Made by a program: the position numbers and the translations under genes. A DNA stretch of 64,000 nucleotides from Pseudomonas sp. 31-12 (GTDB lineage: Bacteria; Pseudomonadota; Gammaproteobacteria; Pseudomonadales; Pseudomonadaceae), in NCBI RefSeq assembly GCF_003151075.1, contig NZ_CP029482.1, positions 2,914,001-2,978,000 of the forward strand, in the 5' to 3' direction. How positions within the stretch are numbered: position 1 is the first letter of the stretch; every line of letters starts with the position of its first letter. The notes below the pieces were generated by a model. The model saw only the letters and a program-made list of their open reading frames with translations, was not told the DNA's origin and ran no database searches. Below, in pieces: positions 25,476 to 35,690 of the stretch.

Positions 25476-26696
25476 ATGGAACTCATCGACAAGCTCAGCA
25501 TTCTCGCCGACGCCGCCAAGTACGACGCGTCGTGTGCCAGCAGCGGCGCGCCGAAGCGTAGCTCCGAGGGCAAGAGCGGCCTGGGGTCGACCGACGGCAT
25601 GGGCATCTGCCACAGCTACACGCCGGATGGGCGTTGCGTGTCGTTGCTGAAGGTTCTGCTGACCAACTTCTGTCTCTACGACTGCCAATATTGCGTCAAT
25701 CGACGTTCCAGCGACGTGCCACGCGCACGCTTCACGCCGGAAGAAGTGGTGACGCTGACCATGGATTTCTACCGGCGCAATTGTGTCAGCGGGCTGTTTC
25801 TCAGCTCCGGCATCATTCGTTCGGCGGACTACACCATGGAGCAGCTGATCCGCGTGGCCAAGCTGCTGCGCGAAGACCACGAGTTCCGCGGTTACATCCA
25901 CCTCAAGACCATTCCCGAAGCCGATCCGGCGCTGATCGAGGAAGCGGGGCGCTACGCCGATCGCTTGAGCGCGAACATTGAGCTGCCCACCGACGCCAGC
26001 CTGCAAACCCTGGCGCCGGAGAAACAGTTGGGCTCGATCAAACAGGCGATGAAAACCATCTACACCGGTGTCCAGACCGTACTTAACGAACCCCGCGCGC
26101 CGAAATTCGCCCCGGCCGGGCAGAGCACGCAGATGATCGTCGGCGCCGATGACACCGATGACAGCACCATTCTCCACAGCGCCCAGGCGCTGTACGGCAA
26201 CTTCAGTTTGCGGCGGGTCTATTACTCGGCATTCAGCCCTATCCCCAACAGCCCGAAAAGTGTGCCGCTGGCCGCGCCGCCGCTGATGCGCGAGCACCGC
26301 TTGTATCAGGCTGATTTCCTGTTGCGCAGTTATGGCTTCACCGCTGGCGAGTTGTTCAAAGGGCCGGGCCACCTGGCGCTCGACATCGACCCGAAACTGG
26401 CGTGGGCACTGGAGAACCGCGAGGTCTTCCCGCTCGACCTCAATCGCGCCGAAGCGTCGTTGATTGCGCGCATTCCAGGTATCGGCCTGCGTACCACCGA
26501 GCGGCTGGTGGAATTGCGCCGTCAGCGCCGCATCCGCTACGAAGATCTGGCCCGAATGCGCTGCGTGCTGGCCAAGGCCAAGCCATTCTTCATCACCAGC
26601 GATTACCACCCGCAGCAGGCGGAGGTCACCAGCCACTTGCTGTATCAGCAATTGCGCGACCGGCCGCAGCCGCAACAAATGGGGTTATGGGGATGA
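25476..26696 (+). CDS. Putative DNA modification/repair radical SAM protein (TIGR03916 type)
   Basis: 406 residues. The radical-SAM cluster motif CxxxCxxC is Cys66, Cys70, Cys73 (NFCLYDCQYC). The domain core spans about 60-300. Near the C-terminus a helix-hairpin-helix (AEASLIARIPGIGLRTTERLVELR, about 320-345) suggests DNA binding. The family is known from gene neighbourhoods with uracil-DNA glycosylase-like proteins; its reaction is not established. It overlaps the next gene by four bases (ATGA) and sits behind a LexA box, which supports a DNA-repair role. Confidence 0.92.
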   Translation: MELIDKLSILADAAKYDASCASSGAPKRSSEGKSGLGSTDGMGICHSYTPDGRCVSLLKVLLTNFCLYDCQYCVNRRSSDVPRARFTPEEVVTLTMDFYRRNCVSGLFLSSGIIRSADYTMEQLIRVAKLLREDHEFRGYIHLKTIPEADPALIEEAGRYADRLSANIELPTDASLQTLAPEKQLGSIKQAMKTIYTGVQTVLNEPRAPKFAPAGQSTQMIVGADDTDDSTILHSAQALYGNFSLRRVYYSAFSPIPNSPKSVPLAAPPLMREHRLYQADFLLRSYGFTAGELFKGPGHLALDIDPKLAWALENREVFPLDLNRAEASLIARIPGIGLRTTERLVELRRQRRIRYEDLARMRCVLAKAKPFFITSDYHPQQAEVTSHLLYQQLRDRPQPQQMGLWG

Positions 26697-27529
26697 TCAG
26701 TCTGGATTGTGATGACCTGTTCGACATTTGGCGCCAGCAGGCACGCTGGCTGCTAAGTCATGAGGTGGACCCGAGCCGGGTGAGTTGGGCCAGTGGAGGT
26801 GTGTCCGATCTGTTTGCCAGCGACGATGCGCCACCCCAAACCCAAGGCCCGTTTCACGCACGAATACCGCGAACGCTGCTGGACACTCTTGAACGCGCGG
26901 CTCGTTATCGGGGTGATCAACGTTGGAGTCTGCTGTATGAAGTGCTGTGGCGGGTCAGTCACGGCGACCGCACCGCGATGCTCGCCGGCGACAAACTAGG
27001 CAGTGAATTTCATAGGAGAATCAAACAGGTACAGCGTGAAGCTCATCACTTACATGCATTTGTGCGCTTCGTCGCGATGCCTGAAGGTGAGGAGCCGCAA
27101 TACGTTGCCTGGCATGAACCGGCCCACGACATCCTGCACAGTGCCAGTGAGCATTTTGTCGGGCGCATGGGCCGGCATCGCTGGTTGATTGCAACGCCCA
27201 GGGACGGGGTTTACTACGACGGCGAGCAGTTGATCCATCAACGCCAATGCCCGGTTGAATGGCAGCGGCTGGCACAAAACGTCGATGACCCGCACAGCGA
27301 CATGTGGTTGACCTACTACAGCCACATCTTCAATCCGGCGCGCCTGAACCCGAAGGTCATGCAAGGTCACTTGCCGGCCCGGTTCTGGAAAAACCTGCCG
27401 GAAGGCGCGTTGATTCCGGGGCTGATCACCCAGGCCCGCACGGGTAAGCAACAGGATGGTCAGGCGAGCGGAATCAAGGGTAGGGAAGGCAAACGTATTG
27501 CGCGGGGAGAAGCCGAACGTCGTTCATAA
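26693..27529 (+). CDS. DUF4130 putative DNA-repair protein (TIGR03915 type)
   Basis: 278 residues from MISLDCDDLFDIWRQQARWL. The DUF4130 domain covers most of the protein (YVAWHEPAHDILHSASEHFVGR ... HSDMWLTYYSHIFNPARLNPKVMQGHLPARFWKNLPEGALIPGLI). In many bacteria this domain is fused to a C-terminal UdgX uracil-DNA glycosylase; here only a charged tail (GKQQDGQASGIKGREGKRIA) follows, then a terminator, so the glycosylase is absent. Co-translated with the radical-SAM gene. Confidence 0.88.
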   Translation: MISLDCDDLFDIWRQQARWLLSHEVDPSRVSWASGGVSDLFASDDAPPQTQGPFHARIPRTLLDTLERAARYRGDQRWSLLYEVLWRVSHGDRTAMLAGDKLGSEFHRRIKQVQREAHHLHAFVRFVAMPEGEEPQYVAWHEPAHDILHSASEHFVGRMGRHRWLIATPRDGVYYDGEQLIHQRQCPVEWQRLAQNVDDPHSDMWLTYYSHIFNPARLNPKVMQGHLPARFWKNLPEGALIPGLITQARTGKQQDGQASGIKGREGKRIARGEAERRS

Positions 27530-27532
27530 AAA

Positions 27533-27562
27533 AGCCCCCCATCGCCAATACGATGGAGGGCT
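27533..27562. terminator. Bidirectional terminator between the DNA-repair operon and ilvE
   Basis: AGCCCCCCATCG (27533-27544) pairs with CGATGGAGGGCT (27551-27562), preceded by an A-run that gives U's for the minus-strand transcript. Confidence 0.8.
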
Positions 27563-27582
27563 TCGATGCCGCTGGGGTCAGA

Positions 27583-28602
27583 TCAAACCTTAACGATCCA
27601 GCCCGCTGGCGCTTCGACGTCACCCGTCTGTACACCGGTCAGCTCTTTGTAGAGCTTCTGGGTGACCGGGCCGACTTCGGTTTCGCTGTGGAACACGTGC
27701 AGGTGGTCGTTGTAGCTGATGCCGCCGATCGGGGTGATCACGGCAGCAGTACCGCAAGCGCCGGCTTCCTTGAAGTCGGACAGCTTGTCGATGAACACGT
27801 CACCTTCAACCACTTCCAGGCCCAGACGCGATTTGGCGAGTTCGATCAACGACAGACGGGTGATACCCGGCAGTACCGACGGCGAGTTCGGTGTGACGAA
27901 CTTGTTGTCGTGGGTGATGCCGAAGAAGTTGGCCGAGCCGACTTCTTCGATTTTGGTGTGGGTCATCGGGTCCAGGTAAATGCAGTCGGCGAAGTGGGCT
28001 TTCTTGGCCTGGGAACCTGGCATCAGGCTGGCCGCGTAGTTGCCACCGACCTTGGCTGCGCCGGTGCCTTGTGGGGCCGCGCGGTCGTAGCTGGAGATCA
28101 GGAAGTTGTGTGGGGTCAGGCCGCCCTTGAAGTAAGCGCCGACCGGAATGGCGAAGATCGAGAAGATGAACTCGGGGGCGGTGCGCACGCCGATGTTGTC
28201 ACCCACGCCGATCACGAACGGACGCAGGTACAGCGCGCCGCCGGTGCCGTAAGGCGGGATGAAACGCTCGTTGGCGCGGACCACTTCCTTGCACGCTTCG
28301 ACGAACTGCTCGGTGGACACCTGTGGCATCAGCAGGCGGGCGCAGCTGCGTTGCATGCGGGCGGCGTTCTGATCCGGGCGGAACAGGTTGATCGAACCGT
28401 CCTTGCAACGATAGGCCTTCAGGCCCTCGAAGCATTGCTGGCCATAGTGAAGGGCAGTGGAGCCTTCGCTGATGTGCAGCACGTTGTCTTCGGTCAGGGT
28501 GCCTGTGTCCCACTCGCCATTACGCCAGTGCGACAGATAGCGCTTGTCTGTCTTGATGTAGTCAAAACCCAACTTGTCCCAATTGATGCTTTCGTTACCC
28601 AT
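27583..28602 (-). CDS. ilvE: Branched-chain-amino-acid aminotransferase
   Basis: 339 residues from MGNESINWDKLGFDYIKTDK; five codons of an upstream extension are rejected. Fold-type IV PLP transaminase of the large (class IIIa) group: the lysine-bearing segment AAKVGGNYAASLMPG, EEVGSANFF and SVLPGITRLSLIEL are all present. It interconverts leucine, isoleucine and valine with their 2-oxoacids. The bkd operon that degrades those 2-oxoacids begins just upstream on the same strand, separated by a REP pair. Confidence 0.95.
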   Translation of the reverse strand: MGNESINWDKLGFDYIKTDKRYLSHWRNGEWDTGTLTEDNVLHISEGSTALHYGQQCFEGLKAYRCKDGSINLFRPDQNAARMQRSCARLLMPQVSTEQFVEACKEVVRANERFIPPYGTGGALYLRPFVIGVGDNIGVRTAPEFIFSIFAIPVGAYFKGGLTPHNFLISSYDRAAPQGTGAAKVGGNYAASLMPGSQAKKAHFADCIYLDPMTHTKIEEVGSANFFGITHDNKFVTPNSPSVLPGITRLSLIELAKSRLGLEVVEGDVFIDKLSDFKEAGACGTAAVITPIGGISYNDHLHVFHSETEVGPVTQKLYKELTGVQTGDVEAPAGWIVKV

Positions 28603-28845
28603 GACACCCTCTATCACTTAACAACCGCCGAAACGGTTCAAGGCTTCTGACGTTTTTCTGGATGGGGACAACAATACTTCATTCCGGGCCGGTTTCGCAG
28701 CCCGGACTATCGGATGGCAGACAGATAAATCGAGTTGACCTCAAGAAATCGCCAGCAGGCTGGCTCCCACAGGAGAACGCATTCAAAATGTGGGAGCTAG
28801 CCTGCTAGCGATGAGGCCATCCATGCCGCCATCCATTGTTCTGAA
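28603..28845. other. Intergenic region between ilvE and lpdV
   Basis: 243 bp holding the ilvE promoter region (28603-28740, minus strand) and a class-B REP pair at 28748-28812. No reading frame of interest. Confidence 0.6.
28748..28812. repeat. Paired inverted REP (class B variant, AGCAGGCTGGCTCCC)
   Basis: ATCGCCAGCAGGCTGGCTCC and TGTGGGAGCTAGCCTGCTAG separated by 25 bp, after the lpdV stop. Confidence 0.85.
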
Positions 28846-30228
28846 TCATAGGTGTAGCGCATGCCCCAAAGCTCGCAGCGCGGCTTCTTGCACCGCTTCG
28901 CCCAGTGTCGGATGCGCGTGGATCGTGCCGGCAATGTCTTCCAGCCGCGCGCCCATTTCCAGGCTCTGGCCGAACGCGGTCGACAACTCCGACACGCCCA
29001 CACCTACCGCCTGCCAGCCGACAATCACATGATTGTCACGCCGTGCCACGACGCGCACGAAGCCGCTTTTGGATTCGAGCGTCATCGCCCGGCCATTGGC
29101 CGCAAACGGGAAGCTGGAAACGATGCAGTCCAGGCCCGCCGCCTTGACGTCGTCCGGGGTCTTGCCGACGACCACCAGTTCCGGGTCGGTGAAGCACACG
29201 GCCGCGATGGCGGTCGGGTTGAATTCGCGGGACTTGCCGCTGATCAGCTCGGCAACCATCTCGCCCTGAGCCATGGCTCGGTGCGCGAGCATCGGTTCGC
29301 CGCTCAAGTCGCCGATGGCGTATACGTTGCGCATGCTGGTCTGGCAGCGGTTGTCGATCTTGATCGCCGAACCGTTCATGTCCAGATTCAGCGCTTCAAG
29401 GTTCCAGCCCTGGGTGTTCGGCTTGCGACCGACGGCCACCAGCACCTGATCCGTTTCCAGGTTCAGGGTGTCGCCGCCCGGCTCAAGAACTTGCAGTGTA
29501 TTACTGGCAGAATCAAAGCCTTGGACGCTGTGCTTCAAGTAAAGCTTAACACCGAGTTTTTTCAGTTCGTCGTGTACCGGCTGGGTCAGTTCGGCATCGT
29601 AGGCCGGCAGAATGCGCTCCTGCGCCTCGACCACACTCACGTCAGCACCGAGTTTGCGATAGGCAATCCCCAACTCCAGGCCGATGTAACCGCCACCGAC
29701 CACGACCAGCCGTTTCGGCACGGACGTCGGCGCCAGGGCTTCGGTGGAAGAGATAATCGGCCCGCCAATTGGCAGCATCGGCAGGTTCACGCTTTTCGAA
29801 CCGGTCGCCAGCACCAGGTGCTCGCACTGGATACGCGTATCGCCCACGTCAACGGTTTTGCCGTCGATCACTTTCGCCCAGCCTTGAATGACCTGGACTT
29901 TGTTCTTTTTCAGCAGGGCCGCGACGCCCGTGGTTAGGCGATCGACGATGCCGTCCTTCCACTCGACGCTCTTGCCGATGTCGAGGGTCGGCGCCGACAC
30001 GCTGATGCCCAGGGCCGAATGCTGGCTGTGATGCTGCGTCTGGTGGAACTGTTCAGCGACGTGAATCAGCGCCTTCGACGGAATGCAGCCGATGTTCAGG
30101 CACGTACCGCCCAGTGATTCGCCTTCCACCAGAATGGTCGAGATGCCCAGCTGGCCGGCACGGATCGCCGTCACATAACCGCCAGGGCCGCCGCCGATGA
30201 TCAGCAGCGTGGTGTTCAAAGTTTGCAT
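28846..30228 (-). CDS. lpdV: Dihydrolipoyl dehydrogenase of the branched-chain 2-oxoacid dehydrogenase (E3)
   Basis: 460 residues. FAD motif [20 protein letters not shown], redox-active disulfide [12 protein letters not shown]-binding [20 protein letters not shown], and C-terminal [15 protein letters not shown] carrying the catalytic His. It reoxidises the dihydrolipoyl arm of BkdB. It is the last gene of the bkd operon, three bases after bkdB. Length and operon place identify it as LpdV rather than the general E3 (Lpd). Confidence 0.95.
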   Translation of the reverse strand: MQTLNTTLLIIGGGPGGYVTAIRAGQLGISTILVEGESLGGTCLNIGCIPSKALIHVAEQFHQTQHHSQHSALGISVSAPTLDIGKSVEWKDGIVDRLTTGVAALLKKNKVQVIQGWAKVIDGKTVDVGDTRIQCEHLVLATGSKSVNLPMLPIGGPIISSTEALAPTSVPKRLVVVGGGYIGLELGIAYRKLGADVSVVEAQERILPAYDAELTQPVHDELKKLGVKLYLKHSVQGFDSASNTLQVLEPGGDTLNLETDQVLVAVGRKPNTQGWNLEALNLDMNGSAIKIDNRCQTSMRNVYAIGDLSGEPMLAHRAMAQGEMVAELISGKSREFNPTAIAAVCFTDPELVVVGKTPDDVKAAGLDCIVSSFPFAANGRAMTLESKSGFVRVVARRDNHVIVGWQAVGVGVSELSTAFGQSLEMGARLEDIAGTIHAHPTLGEAVQEAALRALGHALHL

Positions 30229-30231
30229 CTC

Positions 30232-31503
30232 TTACTCCACAAACAGGGTGGCGGGTTGTTCGAGCAAGCCACGAACGGCCTGGATGAATTGCGCCGCGTC
30301 CATGCCATCGACCACGCGGTGATCGAAGGAGCTGGAGAGGTTCATCATCTTGCGAATCACGATCTGGCCTTTGACCACCATCGGGCGTTCGACGATTTTG
30401 TTGACGCCGACGATCGCCACTTCCGGCAGGTTCAACACCGGCGTACTGACGATGCCGCCCAACGCGCCGAGGCTGGTCAGGGTAATGCTCGAGCCGGAGA
30501 GTTCGTCGCGGCTGGCCTTGCCATTACGTGCGGCGTTGGCCAAACGGGAGATTTCGGCGGCGTTGTCCCACAGGCTGCGGGCTTCAGCGTGACGCACCAC
30601 TGGCACCATCAAGCCGATGTCGGCTTGCGTGGCGATGCCCACATGGACGGCGCCGAGGCGGGTGATGACCTGGGCTTCGTCGTCGTAACGGGCGTTGATC
30701 TGCGGAAAGTCGCGCAGGGCGACGACCAGGGCGCGGACCAGGAACGGCAGCAACGTCAGCTTGCCACGGGTTGCGCCATGTTTTTCGTTCAAGTGCGCGC
30801 GCAGTTCTTCCACGGCAGTGACGTCGATTTCTTCGACATAACTGAAGTGAGCGGCGCGCTGTGTCGCGTCCTGCATGCGCTGGGCGATCTTGCGGCGCAT
30901 ACCGATGACCTGGATTTGCTCTTCGTCGTTACGCTGAGCGTAAGCGGCGGCTACGGTCGATTGCGGCTGCTGACCCTGGGCCAGATAAGCTTCCAGGTCT
31001 TCGTGCAACACACGACCGGCAGGGCCGGTGCCACGGACCAGGCGCAACTGGATGCCGAGGTCCAGCGCATGTTTGCGCACGGCCGGGGAGGCCAGCGGGC
31101 GTTCGTCGGCTTCGCGAGCGACCATCGGACCCTGGCAAACGGCGGCCCGTGGCGCTGCGGCCGCAACCGGTTTGCTGGCCACCACGGCTTCAGCTTTAGG
31201 CGCTGCAACCGGCGCTTCTTTAACAGGAGCAGGCTGGGCCGACTCTTTAACGTTGCCCGCGCCTTCGACTTCAATGCTGATCAGAATGCTGCCAACCGCC
31301 ATGACTTCGCCCGGCTGTCCGCCCAGCGCAATCACCTTGCCGTGCACCGGCGAAGGGATGTCGACCATCGCCTTGTCGGTCATGACATCGGCCAGCACCT
31401 GATCTTCGACGACCATGTCGCCGACTTTGACGTGCCACACCGACAGTTCAACTTCTGCAATGCCTTCACCAATGTCCGGCATTTTAATAACGTGCGTGCC
31501 CAT
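30232..31503 (-). CDS. bkdB: Branched-chain 2-oxoacid dehydrogenase E2 (lipoamide acyltransferase)
   Basis: 423 residues. Lipoyl domain 1-80 with the lipoylated lysine in VMTDKAMVDIPSP; Ala/Pro-rich linker 85-135; E3-binding domain (SPAVRKHALDLGIQLRLVRG TGPAGRVLHEDLEAYL, about 140-180); catalytic domain 195-420 ending in SFDHRVVDGMDAAQFIQ, whose His and Asp are the transferase residues. It forms the core of the cytoplasmic complex. Adjacent to bkdA2 with no gap. Confidence 0.96.
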   Translation of the reverse strand: MGTHVIKMPDIGEGIAEVELSVWHVKVGDMVVEDQVLADVMTDKAMVDIPSPVHGKVIALGGQPGEVMAVGSILISIEVEGAGNVKESAQPAPVKEAPVAAPKAEAVVASKPVAAAAPRAAVCQGPMVAREADERPLASPAVRKHALDLGIQLRLVRGTGPAGRVLHEDLEAYLAQGQQPQSTVAAAYAQRNDEEQIQVIGMRRKIAQRMQDATQRAAHFSYVEEIDVTAVEELRAHLNEKHGATRGKLTLLPFLVRALVVALRDFPQINARYDDEAQVITRLGAVHVGIATQADIGLMVPVVRHAEARSLWDNAAEISRLANAARNGKASRDELSGSSITLTSLGALGGIVSTPVLNLPEVAIVGVNKIVERPMVVKGQIVIRKMMNLSSSFDHRVVDGMDAAQFIQAVRGLLEQPATLFVE

Positions 31504-32562
31504 TCAGACCTCCATAACCCGTTTCAAAGCCGCGCCCACTCGGGACGGACCAGGGAAATACGCCCACTCTTGCGCGTGCGGGTAAGGAGTGTCCCAACCG
31601 GTGACGCGTTCGATCGGCGCTTCCAGGTGGTGGAAGCAATGCTCTTGGACCAGGGCGACCAGTTCGGCGCCGAAACCGCAGGTGCGGGTCGCTTCGTGAA
31701 CGATCACGCAACGGCCGGTTTTCTTCACTGACTTGACGATGGTGTCCAGGTCCAGCGGCCACAGGCTGCGCAGGTCGATGACTTCAGCGTCGATGCCGGT
31801 TTCTTCGGCGGCGACTTGCGACACATAAACGGTGGTGCCGTAGGTCAGGATGGTCACTTCCTTGCCGGGACGGGCGATGGCGGCAACGTCCAGCGGCACG
31901 GTGTAGTAACCGTCCGGCACTTGGGCGGCCGGATGTTTCGACCACGGGGTTACCGGACGGTCGTGGTGGCCGTCGAACGGGCCGTTGTACAGACGTTTTG
32001 GCTCAAGGAAGATCACCGGGTCATCGTTTTCGATGGAGGCGATCAGCAGGCCTTTGGCGTCGTAAGGGTTGGACGGCATGACCGTGCGCAAACCGCAGAC
32101 CTGGGTAAACATGGCTTCGATACTTTGGCTGTGAGTCTGGCCGCCGTAGATGCCGCCGCCGCAAGGCATGCGCAGGGTCATCGGGGCGGTGAACTCGCCG
32201 GCCGAGCGATAACGCAGGCGCGCGGCTTCGGAAATGATCTGGTCCGACGCCGGGTATACGTAATCGGCGAACTGAATCTCGGCCACAGGACGCAGACCGT
32301 AGGCACCCATGCCAACGGCGACGCCGACGATGCCGCTTTCGGAGATCGGTGCATCGAACACCCGGGAGGTGCCGTACTTGTTCTGCAGGCCTTCGGTGCA
32401 GCGGAATACGCCGCCGAAGTAGCCGACGTCCTGGCCGAACACCACGACGTTGTCGTCACGCTCAAGCATCACATCCATGGCCGAGCGCAGGGCCTGGATC
32501 ATGGTCATGGTGGTCGTGGTCATGGCGGTTTCCAACTCGATATTGTTGTTGTGATCGTTCAT
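31504..32562 (-). CDS. bkdA2: Branched-chain 2-oxoacid dehydrogenase E1 beta subunit
   Basis: 352 residues from MNDHNNNIELETAMTTTTMT; an internal ATG (MTTTTMTMIQALRSAMDVML) is a possible alternative start. The transketolase-like pyrimidine domain (about 20-190, VVVFGQDVGYFGGVFRCTEG, FDAPISESGIVGVAVGMG) and C-terminal domain (GAELVALVQEHCFHHLEAPI) match BkdA2. With BkdA1 it forms the TPP-dependent E1 heterotetramer. The start codon lies one base from the bkdA1 stop. Confidence 0.96.
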   Translation of the reverse strand: MNDHNNNIELETAMTTTTMTMIQALRSAMDVMLERDDNVVVFGQDVGYFGGVFRCTEGLQNKYGTSRVFDAPISESGIVGVAVGMGAYGLRPVAEIQFADYVYPASDQIISEAARLRYRSAGEFTAPMTLRMPCGGGIYGGQTHSQSIEAMFTQVCGLRTVMPSNPYDAKGLLIASIENDDPVIFLEPKRLYNGPFDGHHDRPVTPWSKHPAAQVPDGYYTVPLDVAAIARPGKEVTILTYGTTVYVSQVAAEETGIDAEVIDLRSLWPLDLDTIVKSVKKTGRCVIVHEATRTCGFGAELVALVQEHCFHHLEAPIERVTGWDTPYPHAQEWAYFPGPSRVGAALKRVMEV

Positions 32563-32563
32563 G

Positions 32564-33984
<1,421 letters not shown>

Positions 33985-34473
33985 ATGCGCAAACTGGACC
34001 GTACCGATATCGGCATTTTGAACAGCCTTCAGGAGAACGCCCGTATCACCAACGCCGACCTCGCACGCTCGGTCAACCTGTCGCCGACACCGTGCTTCAA
34101 CCGGGTCAAGGCGATGGAGGAACTGGGGCTGATTCGCGAGCAAGTGACGCTGCTGGACGCCGACCTGCTGGGGCTGCACGTGAATGTGTTCATTCATGTC
34201 AGCCTGGAGAAACAGGTGGAGGAGGCGCTGCAGCATTTCGAGGAAGCAATTTCCGATCGCCCGGAAGTGATGGAGTGCTACTTGATGGCGGGGGACCCGG
34301 ACTATCTGATTCGGGTGCTGGTCCCGACCATTCAGTCGCTGGAGCGCTTCATGATGGACTTCCTGACCAAAGTCCCCGGCGTGGCCAACATCCGCTCGAG
34401 CTTTGCGCTCAAGCAAGTGCGCTACAAAACCGCGCTGCCATTGCCCGCCAACGGCCTGACCCTCAACAACTAA
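33985..34473 (+). CDS. bkdR: Lrp-family activator of the bkd operon
   Basis: 162 residues, the size of Lrp proteins. N-terminal helix-turn-helix ([45 protein letters not shown]) and C-terminal RAM ligand/oligomerisation domain (about 65-155, [18 protein letters not shown]). The position, divergent from bkdA1, identifies it as BkdR. L-branched-chain amino acids are the expected effectors. Confidence 0.94.
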   Translation: MRKLDRTDIGILNSLQENARITNADLARSVNLSPTPCFNRVKAMEELGLIREQVTLLDADLLGLHVNVFIHVSLEKQVEEALQHFEEAISDRPEVMECYLMAGDPDYLIRVLVPTIQSLERFMMDFLTKVPGVANIRSSFALKQVRYKTALPLPANGLTLNN

Positions 34474-34498
34474 ACGCCCCCTCTGTAGCCGCTGTCAT

Positions 34499-34632
34499 TG
34501 TGGCGAGGGGATTTATCCCCGTTCGACTGCGAAGCAGTCGTGAATTCAGAGAACGCGGTGCATCAAATAGACCCTGCGTTCAGGTTTTACGACTGCTTCG
34601 CAGCCGGACGGGGATAAATCCCCTCGCCACAG
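34499..34632. repeat. REPIN-like paired inverted REP (class A variant, GAGGGGATTTATCCCC)
   Basis: TGTGGCGAGGGGATTTATCC on the left and GGATAAATCCCCTCGCCACA on the right, with the GACTGCGAAGCAGTCG inner hairpin. Placed between bkdR and the converging MBL hydrolase. Confidence 0.9.
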
Positions 34633-34666
34633 TGCCCTGCGCGATAGCTGCTACGGGGCGGGAAAG

Positions 34667-35530
34667 TCAGAGTTTATTCAGGGGGATTTTCAGGTAGGTC
34701 ACGCCGTTATCTTCCGCCGGCGGCAAATTCCCCGCCCGCACATTCACCTGGATTGCCGGCAGCAAGAGCGTCGGCATGCCCAACCCGGCATCACGCTGGG
34801 TGCGCATGGCGACGAACGCCGCTTCATCGATGCCGTCATGAACGTGAATGTTGTTTTTACGCTGCTCGCCCACCGTGGTCATGCAGCGGGATTCGCGGCC
34901 TTCGGGGGGGTAGTCGTGGCAGACGTACAGTCGGACGCTGGCGGGGAAGGCCAGCAGTTTGTGGATCGAGGCGAACATCTGGTGGGCGTTGCCGCCGGGG
35001 AAATCGCAACGGGCGGTGCCGACGTCGGGCATGAACAAGGTATCGCCCACCAGGATCACATCGCCGTCGATCAAATAAGCCATGTCAGCCGGTGTGTGGC
35101 CGGGCACATGCAGGGCGGTGGCCTTGAGGTGGCCGATCATGAACGATTCGTCCGGCGCGAACAGATGGTCGAATTGCGAACCGTCGCTGCGAAATTCCGG
35201 CTCAAGGTTGAACAGGGTCTTGAACACACCCTGGACCTTGCTGATCGACTGGCCGATGGCAATTTTGCCTCCCAGTTCCCGGCGCAGATACGGTGCGGCA
35301 GACAGGTGATCGGCATGGGCGTGGGTTTCCAGCAGCCATTGCACCTGCAGTTGATGTTCGCGCACGAAGGCGATGATCTTGTCGGCTTGCGTGGTAGCGG
35401 TGCGCCCGGCGGCGGGGTCGTAGTCGAGCACCGGGTCGACGATGGCGCATTGACTGCCAGCACCTTCGTAAATCACGTAGCTGTAGGTGGATGAGGCAGG
35501 GTCTAAAAAAGCTTCAATCAAGGCGGGCAT
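34667..35530 (-). CDS. Persulfide-dioxygenase-like MBL-fold hydrolase (ETHE1/Blh type)
   Basis: 287 residues from MPALIEAFLDPASSTYSYVI; the upstream in-frame start is poorer. Metallo-beta-lactamase metal site ETHAHADHLSAAPYLRRELG, VPGHTPADMAYLI, GDTLFMPDVGTARCDFPGG, and CHDYPPEGRESRCMTTVGEQ are typical of the ETHE1/Blh group, where one mononuclear iron site oxidises glutathione persulfide to sulfite. It is divergent from a TauE/SafE exporter, fitting sulfide detoxification followed by sulfite export. No ArsR-type BigR gene lies beside it. Confidence 0.88.
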   Translation of the reverse strand: MPALIEAFLDPASSTYSYVIYEGAGSQCAIVDPVLDYDPAAGRTATTQADKIIAFVREHQLQVQWLLETHAHADHLSAAPYLRRELGGKIAIGQSISKVQGVFKTLFNLEPEFRSDGSQFDHLFAPDESFMIGHLKATALHVPGHTPADMAYLIDGDVILVGDTLFMPDVGTARCDFPGGNAHQMFASIHKLLAFPASVRLYVCHDYPPEGRESRCMTTVGEQRKNNIHVHDGIDEAAFVAMRTQRDAGLGMPTLLLPAIQVNVRAGNLPPAEDNGVTYLKIPLNKL

Positions 35531-35690
35531 GGTGGCCGTTTCTTTCAGGACAAGCCATGAGGGTAGTGTCATTTTCCCTGCGCTGACCAGCCCCGCGTTA
35601 ATTGATGAAGGAAAAAATCCGCACGGGCTCTATCCTGTCAGTCATCGATACCGGGCGTCCCCGGCTTTTTTCGCGGATCACGAGCGTTTT

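Noticed and set aside
26693..27529. UdgX-type uracil-DNA glycosylase
   Set aside because: Only the DUF4130 part is present; no glycosylase motifs follow before the stop and terminator.
30223..31731. 502-codon plus-strand ORF antisense to bkdB/bkdA2
   Set aside because: It spans two real, well-conserved genes and has shadow composition.
35487..35690. N-terminal extension of the TauE/SafE protein
   Set aside because: The 68 extra codons overlap the divergent MBL gene and its promoter and have no membrane-protein character; the ATG at 35691 starts directly at the first helix.
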